Assembly (NCBI GenBank): GCA_964464465.1
Contig: CAYXGF010000006.1
Span: 1 to 42,979, forward strand
DNA length: 42,979 nucleotides
Direction of reading: 5' to 3'
Source: UBA940 sp964464465
GTDB taxonomy: Bacteria; Bacteroidota; Bacteroidia; Bacteroidales; Rikenellaceae
Below, in pieces: positions 34,057-42,525 of the stretch. The position numbers and the translations under genes are program-made. The number at the start of each line of letters is the position of its first letter. Position 1 is the stretch's first letter. The notes beneath the pieces were generated by a model. The model was not told the DNA's origin. It saw only the letters and a program-made list of their open reading frames with translations, and searched no databases.

Positions 34057-36897
34057 TTAGAATAATTCAGTGCATGTGCAGACAAGATTCCTGTCTCCGA
34101 ATCCGCCGTCTATCTTCGACACATAGGGGAAGAACTTGTTCTCCTTCACCCACGGCAGCGGGAAAGCCGCCTGCATGCGCGAATACGGATGATTCCACTC
34201 GCCTGCAATCTCCTGAGCCGTATGCGGAGCGTTTGCGATGAGATTGTCGGCATTTTCCGACGCAGTCTCGCACTCGCGCTTTATGGCAATCATGGCCTCT
34301 ATGAATCTGTCCATCTCGGCTTTCGGCTCGCTCTCGGTAGGCTCTATCATGAACGTATCGTGCACGGGGAACGAAAGCGTCGGAGCGTGGAAACCGTAGT
34401 CCATCAAACGGCGGGCCATGTCGCCCACATCCACACCGTAGTCCTTCTTGTAGTTGGACAAATCGAGTATCATCTCATGTCCAACGCGGCCGTTCTCACC
34501 CGTATAATAGGTTCTGAACTCTCTTTCGAGAGCCTTGGACATATAGTTCGCATTCACGATAGCCATCTCGGTAGCCCTGCGCAGTCCGCTCTCGCCCAGC
34601 ATCTTTATATATGCGTATGTAATGGGCAGAATCGACGCGCTTCCGAACGGAGCGGCAGCGACAGCCGTAATACCGTCCTCGCCTCCGGTCTCCACAACGG
34701 AATGCGAAGGCAAGAACTTTGCCAGATGCTCCGCACAGCAGATAGGGCCTACGCCAGGACCGCCGCCGCCGTGAGGCATTCCGAAGGTCTTGTGCAGGTT
34801 CAGGTGGCAGATGTCCGCACCGATATATCCCGGATTCGTCAGACCGACCTGCGCGTTCATGTTAGCGCCGTCCATATATACCTGGCCGCCGGCATCGTGA
34901 ACGACATCCACGATTTCGCGGATACGGCTCTCGAATACGCCGTGCGTAGACGGATACGTCACCATAAGGCCGCACAGCTCGCTGCTGTACTGCTGAGCCT
35001 TGGCTTTCAAGTCCTCGACATCTATATTGCCTTTGTCATCGCAAGCCACGACGACGATTTTCATACCTGCCATGGCCGCCGACGCGGGATTGGTGCCGTG
35101 AGCCGACGCGGGAATGAGCACGATGTTGCGGTAGCCCTGTCCGCGGCTCTGGTGATATGCGCGGATGACCATAAGGCCCGAATACTCGCCCGCCGCACCG
35201 GAGTTGGGCTGCAAGGATGTGGCGGCAAAACCCGTAATGGCAGCCAAATCCTTTTCCAGCTCGTGAATCATCTCCATGTAACCTGCGGCCTGGTCCGCCG
35301 GAGCGAACGGGTGCATGCCCGAGAACTCAGCAAGACTGAGGGGCATCATGGAAGCAGCCGAGTTCAGCTTCATCGTACACGAACCGAGAGAAATCATGCT
35401 GTTGGCCATCGAAATATCACGCATTTCGAGCTTCTTGATGTAACGCATCATGTCGTTCTCGTTGCGATACTTGCCGAACACCGGTTCGGTAAGGAACTCG
35501 CTGGTGCGTGCGAGACTGTCGACAGCGAAACTGCGGTTCTCGTCTATCTTTATATTTTTCGGCGCCTTGCAGCCTTTGGCCAAAGCGAAGATTTCGATGA
35601 CGCTGCGCACCTCGTCGGCCGTGGTCACCTCGTCGAAGCTCATGCGCACGCTCGAATTGCCGGGATAGAAGAAGTTGATACCTCTTTCCAGCGAGAGTTG
35701 CTGCACGACGGCTACCTCGGCCTCGACCTGCAATGTATCGAAGAATTTCTCCGAAGCCAGCTCGTAGCCCATGTTCTTCAAGGCATCGGCTACGGCGCAC
35801 GTATGCGAATATATGTGTCGTGCTATGCGGCGCAGACCCTCCTGACCGTGATATACGGCATAGAATCCGACCATCGACGCCATAAGGGCCGTGGCAGTAC
35901 ATATATTGGATGTGGCACGCTCGCGTTTGATATGCTGTTCGCGCATTTGCAGAGCCATACGCAGCGCCTTGTTACCCAGACGGTCCACCGACACGCCTAT
36001 TATACGGCCCGGCATGTTGCGTTTGAAAGCCTCGCGCGTAGCCATATAACCGGCACACGGACCGCCGAATCCCATCGGAGTGCCCATGCGCTGTGTTCCG
36101 CCGACAGCTATATCGGCCCCCCACTCTCCCGGAGCCTTCAACATGGCCAGCGACATCAGGTCGGCCACGGCGGCAACCAGAGCGCCGTTCTCGTGAGCCT
36201 TGGCCACGAACTGCCCGTAATCGCGGACATCGCCGTTGGCGGCAGGATACTGCAACACCGCACCGAACTCCTTGCCGCTGAATTCATACGAGGCGTAGTC
36301 ATCGCAAACAATCTCTATTCCGAAAGGCTCGCTGCGCGTCATCAGCACGTCGAGCGTCTGGGGGAAGATATTTTCATCGACGAAAAGCACATTGCGGCCC
36401 TGTTTTACGGCATCGCGGCTGCGCAGGGAGAACATCATGAGCATGGCCTCCGCAGCAGACGTAGCCTCATCAAGAAGCGAACAGTTTCCGATTTCCATGC
36501 CCGTGAGAGAAATCACGGCCGTCTGGAAATTGAGCAGGGCTTCGAGACGTCCCTGTGAGATTTCGGCCTGATACGGCGTGTATGAGGTGTACCACGCGGG
36601 GTTCTCGAACACGTTGCGGCTGATTACGGCTGGAACGGCTGATGGATAGTATCCCATTCCGATGAAGGACCGGAAAAGGCGGTTTGCCGACGCAATCTTG
36701 CGTATATGCTCCGCAAACTGATATTCGGTCATACCCTCGGCGGGCAAATCCAACGGCTTGCGCAGCCTTATCGAAGAGGGAATCACCTGCGAGATGAGTT
36801 CCTCGACGCTTTTCACACCGATTGTATCCAGCATGAGTTTGAGTTCGGCATCCGAACTTACGCCGACATGGCGATTGCAGAATTTATCGAATGACAT
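34057..36897 (-). CDS. gcvP: Glycine dehydrogenase (P protein, single chain)
   Basis: GcvP is the PLP-dependent decarboxylase of the glycine cleavage system, passing the aminomethyl group to lipoyl-GcvH. The 946 aa protein contains both halves that are separate subunits in some bacteria: an N-terminal half (FIGMGYYPSAVPAVISRN, TPYQAEISQGRLEAL) and a C-terminal half. The cofactor Lys sits in ICHLNLHKTFGMPHGGGG near residue 700. ATG 36897 (SFDKFCNRHVG) is preferred to one at 36924. gcvT and gcvH are not in this window. It is followed by slyD; a -7 element lies 32 bases upstream. Confidence 0.96.
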   Translation of the reverse strand: MSFDKFCNRHVGVSSDAELKLMLDTIGVKSVEELISQVIPSSIRLRKPLDLPAEGMTEYQFAEHIRKIASANRLFRSFIGMGYYPSAVPAVISRNVFENPAWYTSYTPYQAEISQGRLEALLNFQTAVISLTGMEIGNCSLLDEATSAAEAMLMMFSLRSRDAVKQGRNVLFVDENIFPQTLDVLMTRSEPFGIEIVCDDYASYEFSGKEFGAVLQYPAANGDVRDYGQFVAKAHENGALVAAVADLMSLAMLKAPGEWGADIAVGGTQRMGTPMGFGGPCAGYMATREAFKRNMPGRIIGVSVDRLGNKALRMALQMREQHIKRERATSNICTATALMASMVGFYAVYHGQEGLRRIARHIYSHTCAVADALKNMGYELASEKFFDTLQVEAEVAVVQQLSLERGINFFYPGNSSVRMSFDEVTTADEVRSVIEIFALAKGCKAPKNIKIDENRSFAVDSLARTSEFLTEPVFGKYRNENDMMRYIKKLEMRDISMANSMISLGSCTMKLNSAASMMPLSLAEFSGMHPFAPADQAAGYMEMIHELEKDLAAITGFAATSLQPNSGAAGEYSGLMVIRAYHQSRGQGYRNIVLIPASAHGTNPASAAMAGMKIVVVACDDKGNIDVEDLKAKAQQYSSELCGLMVTYPSTHGVFESRIREIVDVVHDAGGQVYMDGANMNAQVGLTNPGYIGADICHLNLHKTFGMPHGGGGPGVGPICCAEHLAKFLPSHSVVETGGEDGITAVAAAPFGSASILPITYAYIKMLGESGLRRATEMAIVNANYMSKALEREFRTYYTGENGRVGHEMILDLSNYKKDYGVDVGDMARRLMDYGFHAPTLSFPVHDTFMIEPTESEPKAEMDRFIEAMIAIKRECETASENADNLIANAPHTAQEIAGEWNHPYSRMQAAFPLPWVKENKFFPYVSKIDGGFGDRNLVCTCTELF

Positions 36898-36928
36898 AGT
36901 TTCAGATTGTTTTTGATATTCCAAGGCA

Positions 36929-36936
36929 CAAAACTA
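36929..36936 (-). promoter_or_regulatory. -7 element upstream of gcvP
   Basis: On the - strand TAGTTTTG (36936-36929) matches TAnnTTTG. The -33 position reads GTTC, a partial match. No glycine riboswitch fold is apparent in the short leader, which would be only about 25 nt. Confidence 0.5.
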
Positions 36937-36965
36937 ACATTTTTTCTTCGTATTCGAACGTATTT

Positions 36966-38636
36966 TCAATATTTAAAGCTGCTGCCTCCTATAAATTCGC
37001 GGAGAATCGACGTGGGAGGTATCTCCTCCGAGGGGACCGAAACGAAATTGTCGAGGAATTTCAACAGCCGGTGTGCCTCGCCGTACTCGGGCACCGTATC
37101 GTTGACACTGCGCAGCAGCGGCACGACGAACTGTTTGAGGACCGGAATCTCATAGAACAGCGACGAGTTGAACATCACGTCGGCATTCTCCTGGTAGGGG
37201 AATATGTACCTGTCCTCGCCGCGGCGGACGCTCTGCCATCGTTTCAGCGTGTCGGTGGCATTCGAGCCGCGGGTATGAAAATCGCGCACCATACGCCGCA
37301 GGAGGCGGTTGTCCGTCGTGGCGATGCGCGAAAGATTGTCCATCGAAACGGAGGTGAAAGCCGATATGTAAATCCTGAACTTGTACTGCTCGGGTACCAG
37401 CTCGGTGAGTCGCGGATTCAGGGCGTGAATACCCTCGACCAGAAGCACGGAGCGCTCGCTGAGCTGCAACGGCTCGGGATGCCACTGACGCTTGCCTGTG
37501 ATGAAGTCGTAACGCGGTATGTCGACGCTCTCCATATTGTTAAGCCGCATAAGATGGTCGTTGAACGTGGCGATATCTATCGCTTCGAGCGCCTCGTAAT
37601 CGTACTCCCCGTTCTCGTCGCGGGGCGTCTGCTCCCGCTCCACGAAATAGTCGTCCAGAGAGATGAGCACGGGTTCCAGCCCCAGAATGCGAAGCTGTAT
37701 TCCCAGACGTTTGGCAAAAGTGGTCTTGCCGCTCGAAGAAGGCCCCGAGATGAAGACGAAACGCGCGCCGCGACCGACATTGGCCTCGTAGATGGCATCC
37801 GCTATATTGCCCAGCTTCTTCTCGTGGAAAGCCTCGGCCACCTTTATGAGCTCACCCGACTTGCCGGCCAGCACCTTGGCATTCAGCGAACCGATGGTCG
37901 AGACGCCCATAACGCGCACCCACTCCTTGTACTCCTTGAACACATCGAACATCTTGTCCTGCGGTATCATGTTTTCCAGCTCCCCGGGAGACGTGCGTTT
38001 GGGGATAGCTATATATATACCGTTATAATAGCGTCTCAGGTCGAAAAGATGCAGATACGATGTCGAGGGGGCCAGCGCACCGTAGAAATATCCGGCTATA
38101 TCGGCCATCATGCAGAGCGACACATACAGACGCGGGCACGTATCCAGCAGCGTCAGCTTGTCGTCATACCCCAGACGGCTGTAAATCTCGCGGGCCTCGG
38201 CAGCCGGCACCTTGGCCGTCACTATCGGTATGTCCTGCGCCACCAGCTCGCCCATACGTTTTTTGAGCGCATCTATCTCCGCCTGCGACAAATCGTCGCG
38301 GCCCTCTATCTCGCAATAGAATCCCTTGGACACCGAATGACGTATGTAGAACCTGCACTCCGGATACAAATCCCGCACCGCCTTGCTGAGCACGAAAAAC
38401 AGCGTCCGCTGATACACGCGGCTGCCCTCGAAATGCGTGATATCTATGAAGCGCACCGATATGGGCGTATATATGGCATAGTCCAGCTCCTTGACCTTGT
38501 TGTTCACATAAGCCGCCAGAAAAGGATGGGGATTTTTCAGCGACAGCATTCCTATGACTTCCAGCAGCGTCGTCCCCATCCCGACGATGATTTCGCTGCC
38601 GTTGTTCTCACACTTAACCTTGATTGTCTTCGACAT
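36966..38636 (-). CDS. Nucleoside kinase with N-terminal TGS/ThrRS-like domain
   Basis: The 556 aa protein joins two parts. Residues about 1-220 resemble the TGS and editing-region fold of threonyl-tRNA synthetase (VGMGTTLLEVIGMLSLKNPH, FEGSRVYQRTLFFVLSKA). Residues about 290-500 are a uridine kinase/phosphoribulokinase type P-loop domain with Walker A GPSSSGKTT and the DDYFVEREQTPRDENGEYD substrate loop. This fusion is known in Firmicutes and Bacteroidota as putative nucleoside kinase; the true substrate is unproven, with uridine or cytidine likely. SD and promoter are unclear; it is divergent from the 5'-nucleotidase across 77 bases. Confidence 0.9.
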   Translation of the reverse strand: MSKTIKVKCENNGSEIIVGMGTTLLEVIGMLSLKNPHPFLAAYVNNKVKELDYAIYTPISVRFIDITHFEGSRVYQRTLFFVLSKAVRDLYPECRFYIRHSVSKGFYCEIEGRDDLSQAEIDALKKRMGELVAQDIPIVTAKVPAAEAREIYSRLGYDDKLTLLDTCPRLYVSLCMMADIAGYFYGALAPSTSYLHLFDLRRYYNGIYIAIPKRTSPGELENMIPQDKMFDVFKEYKEWVRVMGVSTIGSLNAKVLAGKSGELIKVAEAFHEKKLGNIADAIYEANVGRGARFVFISGPSSSGKTTFAKRLGIQLRILGLEPVLISLDDYFVEREQTPRDENGEYDYEALEAIDIATFNDHLMRLNNMESVDIPRYDFITGKRQWHPEPLQLSERSVLLVEGIHALNPRLTELVPEQYKFRIYISAFTSVSMDNLSRIATTDNRLLRRMVRDFHTRGSNATDTLKRWQSVRRGEDRYIFPYQENADVMFNSSLFYEIPVLKQFVVPLLRSVNDTVPEYGEAHRLLKFLDNFVSVPSEEIPPTSILREFIGGSSFKY

Positions 38637-38647
38637 GTTCGTTATTT

Positions 38648-38679
38648 TTTGTAAAACTATAAAATATTCGATAATTTTG
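38648..38679 (+). promoter_or_regulatory. Promoter of the 5'-nucleotidase unit
   Basis: TTTG (38648-38651), 20 bases, TAATTTTG (38672-38679): both elements match the Bacteroidota consensus, with one extra spacer base. The start near 38686 gives a leader of about 28 nt. Confidence 0.65.
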
Positions 38680-38713
38680 GCAATAATTTTTCACCGAACC
38701 GATTTTTTCCTTC

Positions 38714-40147
38714 ATGCGCACATCTCATCCCTTAAAACAATATAAACTCCTTTTTATTGCTCTGTGTCTGCTGTTTTCGGCATGTTCCGACCAGCAAAAG
38801 GTAATCATCATATCCACTAACGATATTCATGCCGCCATCGACAGATTCCCGTATCTCGCATCCTCCGTCGAGAAAATACGGCGCAACAATCCGGGCAGCG
38901 TACTGCTTGTCGACGCCGGCGACCGATGGACCGGCAATCCTTTCGTGGACCTCGCCTCGCCGCCTTTCAGCCCCGTAATAGCCCTCATGGACTCCCTCGG
39001 GTACGACATCGCCACGCTCGGCAATCACGAATTCGACCGCGGGACCGGCATGCTCGCCGAACGTATCGCTGACATGGATTTCGAACTCATATGCGCCAAC
39101 CTCAACACAGGTTCCACTGAAATACCGGCGCTCAAACCGTATGTATTCAGAGAGATAAACGGCGTCAGGCTGTGTTTCGTAGGTCTTGTGACCAACTTCA
39201 TCAACGGTCATCCTGACGGCAAGGACGAATGTTTCGAAGGTCTGACGTTCTACTCCCCCTTCGAGACCGCCGAGGCTCTCGCCTCCCTCAGAGACAGCTG
39301 CGACGTGCTTATAGGACTCACGCACATAGGCGACGACATGGACTCTGTTCTGGCCGCGCGCGTTCCGCAGTTCGACCTGATACTCGGAGGCCATTCGCAC
39401 ACCACGATAGAGACTCCGCGCATCTACGGCAACACCATGGTTACCCAGACAGGCAGCAAGCTCAAAAATATAGGACTCACTACCATAACACTGAAAAACG
39501 GCAGGCTGAAAAACATCGAGAACAGACTCCTTCCGCTCGACAGCGCAGCATCACCCGAATTCGAGGCCATGGTGAGAAGTTTCAACGACAATCCCCGGCT
39601 CAACGCCCCCATAGGCTCCGCAGCACAGGAAATGCAGCGTCAGGGAGTCGTGAACATGATAACCGACGCCATACGCCGCCGCACGGGCAGCGACATGGCG
39701 TTCTACCACTCCGGCGGAATACGCATCAGCTCGCTCGAAGAGGGCGGCGTAAGCACGGCCGACCTTTTCCGCATAGACCCGTTCGCAAGCGAGATATATC
39801 TGGTCGGAATGACCGAGGCCGACATCAAATCGCTAATAACCAATAAATTCAACGATACGGCCAATCCCAAGGAGTCGCACGGCATAGACCTCAATCCGTC
39901 GGGGGCCGGCTACACTGTCATATGCGACGGAAGCGGAGATGCGGCCGACATCGAAATCGACCTGCCGAACAGAAAAGACGTCTATACCGTCGCACTGCCC
40001 GACTACGTGTACAAGGTCTACAAATTCGACCGCAAACCCGATTTCCGCGCGACAGGGCTGCTGGTGACCGACATTCTGAAAGATATGTTCATCACATGTT
40101 CGCCTGTCGAACAGGACACGACCGTCAGAGCATTCATAAAACGATAA
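38714..40147 (+). CDS. Lipoprotein 5'-nucleotidase (UshA family)
   Basis: UshA-type enzymes dephosphorylate external nucleotides so that the nucleoside can be taken up. The 477 aa protein has a lipoprotein signal ending LLFSAC (Cys near residue 24), so it is tethered to a membrane. The calcineurin-like metal domain shows STNDIHA, VDAGDRWTGNP, GNHEFDRG, GLTHIGDD and GGHSHT. The C-terminal 5'-nucleotidase domain (about 300-477) shows NMITDAIRRRTGSDMAF and YHSGGIRISS. Both domains are in one chain, whereas in many Bacteroides they are split in two genes. It is followed after 20 bases by a DUF4434 protein. Confidence 0.92.
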   Translation: MRTSHPLKQYKLLFIALCLLFSACSDQQKVIIISTNDIHAAIDRFPYLASSVEKIRRNNPGSVLLVDAGDRWTGNPFVDLASPPFSPVIALMDSLGYDIATLGNHEFDRGTGMLAERIADMDFELICANLNTGSTEIPALKPYVFREINGVRLCFVGLVTNFINGHPDGKDECFEGLTFYSPFETAEALASLRDSCDVLIGLTHIGDDMDSVLAARVPQFDLILGGHSHTTIETPRIYGNTMVTQTGSKLKNIGLTTITLKNGRLKNIENRLLPLDSAASPEFEAMVRSFNDNPRLNAPIGSAAQEMQRQGVVNMITDAIRRRTGSDMAFYHSGGIRISSLEEGGVSTADLFRIDPFASEIYLVGMTEADIKSLITNKFNDTANPKESHGIDLNPSGAGYTVICDGSGDAADIEIDLPNRKDVYTVALPDYVYKVYKFDRKPDFRATGLLVTDILKDMFITCSPVEQDTTVRAFIKR

Positions 40148-40167
40148 CGGACCATCACAACAGAGCA

Positions 40168-41250
40168 ATGGCGGCAATAGACCGAAGAAAGTTCCTGAAA
40201 CGTCTCGCCCTCACGGGCGCGGCGTCGTTATTCGCACCAACGCTCTCCGCTGCGGAGAACACATTGTCTCAGCCTGCATCCCCGGCCGACACGCTACTGG
40301 TTCCGAAAGGCGCCGGGCTGCGTATCACCGGAACTTTTCTGGACGAGATATCGCACGACATCCCCCACCAGAACTGGGGCCGCAGGGAGTGGGAGCAGGA
40401 TTTCCGCCACATGAAACGCATCGGCATAGACACGGTCATAATGATACGGTGCGGATACCGGAAATTCATCACCTACCCTTCGAAATATCTGCTCGGCAAG
40501 GGATGCTACATGCCGTCGGTCGACCTGCTCGAACTATTCCTGCAACTGGCCGACAAGTACGGAATGAGATTCTACCTCGGGCTGTACGATTCGGGCCGTT
40601 ACTGGGACACAGGAGACATGTCCTTAGAAGTGGAACGCAACAAATACGTCATAGACGAGGTGTGGCAGAACTACGGAGTACGGCACCGCAGCTTCGCAGG
40701 GTGGTACATCAGCACCGAGATAAGCCGCGGCACGAAAGGGGCAATACGCACGTTCCACGACATGGGCAGGCACTGCAAGGATGTGTCATCCGGTCTGCCG
40801 ACATTCATCTCGCCGTGGATAGACGGCAAAAAAGCCGTGGCGGCGGCATCCGGCTCGCTGTCGAAGGAGGAGTACGTATCGGTGCGCAGGCATGAGGAGG
40901 AGTGGGACGAGATATTCGACGGAATACACGACGTCGTGGACGCCTGCGCGTTTCAGGACGGGCACATAGACTACGACGAGCTCGACGACTTCTTCGCCGT
41001 AAACAAACGTCTTGCGGACAAATACGGGATGGAGTGCTGGACCAATGCCGAATCGTTCGACCGGGACATGCCGATAAAGTTCCTGCCGATAAAGTTCGAC
41101 AAACTGCGCATGAAACTCGAAGCGGCAGCCCGCGCAGGCTACGACAAGGCCATAACATTCGAATTTCCGCATTTCATGAGCCCGCAATCGGCATACCCGC
41201 AGGCAGGACACCTGTACGACAGATACAGGGAATATTTCGATATCGGATAG
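40168..41250 (+). CDS. Tat-exported DUF4434 TIM-barrel protein
   Basis: DUF4434 proteins are predicted TIM-barrel glycoside hydrolases without an agreed substrate. The 360 aa product begins with a twin-arginine signal, DRRKFLKRLALTGAASLFAP, cleaved after about residue 30. The barrel shows ITGTFLDEISHDIPHQNWG, a first strand DTVIMIRCGYRK, then FYLGLYDSGRYWD and AGWYISTEIS, whose Glu could be a catalytic acid. Near the end, ITFEFPHFMSP gives a second acidic position. I chose ATG 40168 because the Tat signal starts there; the longer open frame upstream overlaps the nucleotidase. It likely shares a transcript with the nucleotidase. Confidence 0.85.
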   Translation: MAAIDRRKFLKRLALTGAASLFAPTLSAAENTLSQPASPADTLLVPKGAGLRITGTFLDEISHDIPHQNWGRREWEQDFRHMKRIGIDTVIMIRCGYRKFITYPSKYLLGKGCYMPSVDLLELFLQLADKYGMRFYLGLYDSGRYWDTGDMSLEVERNKYVIDEVWQNYGVRHRSFAGWYISTEISRGTKGAIRTFHDMGRHCKDVSSGLPTFISPWIDGKKAVAAASGSLSKEEYVSVRRHEEEWDEIFDGIHDVVDACAFQDGHIDYDELDDFFAVNKRLADKYGMECWTNAESFDRDMPIKFLPIKFDKLRMKLEAAARAGYDKAITFEFPHFMSPQSAYPQAGHLYDRYREYFDIG

Positions 41251-41255
41251 GCGTG

Positions 41256-42164
41256 CTATTTCAGCGGCTCGACATGAATAATCGTCTGTGTTCCGCGGCC
41301 GAAGCAGCTCCTCAGACGCTGTTCTATGCCCACCGTTATGGCGTGCGACTCCCGCACCGTCATATCGCCGCAGAGACGTATGTGCACCTCTATCGCAATG
41401 TCTGAACCGATGCGGCGGGTTTTCAGATTGTGCGGGTCGCGCACCCTCGCGTCCGATGTCACAAGTTCAAGAATCTCGCGCTCCGTAGCATCCGGCAGCG
41501 AATGTTCGACAAGCTCGCCGAGTCCGGGCATGACCAAATCGTAAGCCACCTTTATTATGAGCGCCGCGACGATAATCGCGGCAATCGGGTCGAGAATACG
41601 CCACGTTCCTCCCAGGAATCGCGCGCCGCCTATGCCGACAAGCGCCGCCACGGAGGAGAGAGCATCCGAACGGTGATGCCACGCATTAGCTATCACAGCC
41701 GGCGAATCGACCCTCCGGCCGACCCGCACCGTATAACGGTACAGCCCCTCTTTGACAACTATCGAGACGGCAGAAGCTATCACAGCAACCAGCCCCGGAC
41801 GCGGAATCGCCTCTCCGTCGACCACCCGTTTTATAAGCCCAGCGCTGTTGACGAGTATGCCGACGGCCACGCCTGCCAGGGCAATGCCTATAAGTACCGT
41901 CGCGAGAGTCTCGTATTTGCCGTGTCCGTAGTCATGGCTCTCGTCGCGGGGGCGCGAGGAGAGGCGGACGCACACCAGCACCACGATGTCAGTGAGGGAG
42001 TCCGAGACCGAATGCACCGCATCGGCGACCATCGCCCCGCTCCGGCCAAAAATACCGGCGGCGAGCTTTCCGGCTCCGAGCAGCACATTCACAACGAGCC
42101 CCGCAGCCGTGACCCTGTATATCTCCCCTGTTCTGTCGTTACACTCCATAGCGCTTGAAAACAT
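41256..42164 (-). CDS. Cation diffusion facilitator (metal efflux)
   Basis: CDF proteins export Zn, Fe, Mn, Co or Cd in exchange for protons across the inner membrane. The 302 aa protein has about six membrane helices. Metal site A residues are in DAVHSVSDSLTD (helix 2, near 48-59) and NAWHHRSDALSS (helix 5, near 167). The HDYGHGKYE segment is the usual cytoplasmic loop. The last 90 residues form the ferredoxin-like C-terminal domain (LPDATEREILELV, HNLKTRRIGSDIAIEVHI). HxxxD in site A favours Zn or Co over Mn (inference). Starts at 42164 or 42149 are both possible. It is convergent with the DUF4434 gene, 5 bases apart. Confidence 0.93.
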   Translation of the reverse strand: MFSSAMECNDRTGEIYRVTAAGLVVNVLLGAGKLAAGIFGRSGAMVADAVHSVSDSLTDIVVLVCVRLSSRPRDESHDYGHGKYETLATVLIGIALAGVAVGILVNSAGLIKRVVDGEAIPRPGLVAVIASAVSIVVKEGLYRYTVRVGRRVDSPAVIANAWHHRSDALSSVAALVGIGGARFLGGTWRILDPIAAIIVAALIIKVAYDLVMPGLGELVEHSLPDATEREILELVTSDARVRDPHNLKTRRIGSDIAIEVHIRLCGDMTVRESHAITVGIEQRLRSCFGRGTQTIIHVEPLK

Positions 42165-42180
42165 ACGTTAAACGATACCG

Positions 42181-42212
42181 CAATATTAGCGATATGCAGA
42201 TTAAATACCAAA
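42181..42212 (-). promoter_or_regulatory. Promoter of the CDF gene
   Basis: On the - strand TTTG (42212-42209), 20 bases, TAATATTG (42188-42181) differ from consensus at one base of the -7 element. The leader to the ATG at 42164 would be very short, about 10 nt; to 42149 about 25 nt, which favours the later start slightly. Confidence 0.55.
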
Positions 42213-42252
42213 TGCATCAGGGCATATGTAATGATGTCTGTATACGACTTTG

Positions 42253-42386
42253 CAGTAACGGGTTCAGAATTAGGGTCGGAGCCCGCTAATGGAACGCCGA
42301 TGAGCGGGGCGGGGCTCCGGCCCGTGCGGCTTACGCAGGAGCGCATGAGGGCGCAAATCGCCATAATCAACGATTTCTGTTTTTTA
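42253..42386 (+). ncRNA. Candidate structured RNA upstream of rpsA
   Basis: GGGTCGGAGCCC (42273-42284) pairs with GGGCTCCGGCCC (42312-42323) over 12 bp with one G-T wobble, and an inner alternative pairs CCCGCT with AGCGGG. Farther on, AAATCG (42355-42360) and CGATTT (42371-42376), followed by CTG and six Ts, look like a weak intrinsic terminator. A poor -7 match (CGACTTTG, 42245-42252) lies at the left edge. The frame content is not coding. It could be a small RNA, or an intergenic repeat. I do not recognise a known RNA family. Confidence 0.3.
42355..42385 (+). terminator. Weak terminator-like hairpin
   Basis: A 6-bp stem AAATCG/CGATTT with a 10-nt loop is followed by CTG and a T-run (42380-42385). 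It stands 14 bases before the rpsA promoter and could insulate rpsA from upstream + strand transcription. Confidence 0.4.
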
Positions 42387-42398
42387 TCGCCTCACAAT

Positions 42399-42430
42399 GT
42401 TGTGAATGCGGAATTTAGTACGTACCTTTG
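42399..42430 (+). promoter_or_regulatory. Promoter of rpsA
   Basis: GTTG (42399-42402), 20 bases, TACCTTTG (42423-42430): the -7 element is an exact match. Transcription should start near 42437, giving a leader of about 88 nt, which holds a small GTGCG/CGCAC hairpin. Bacterial rpsA leaders are often autoregulated, but nothing specific is shown here. Confidence 0.65.
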
Positions 42431-42525
42431 CGGGGTTCGGCTCCGTGTGCGCATTCGCACCGCGCGCCGGACACAAATCAATGTCAAACCTTTAACGAGC
42501 GATTGTATCGCACTGAAAAAACAAC

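Noticed and set aside
34189..36558. A 789-codon open frame on the + strand
   Set aside because: It lies wholly antisense to gcvP, whose protein is clearly recognisable; the antisense product has no family features and is rich in His, Arg and Ser as expected of a shadow frame.
37071..38654. A 527-codon open frame on the + strand
   Set aside because: It is antisense to the nucleoside kinase gene and shows no recognisable domain.
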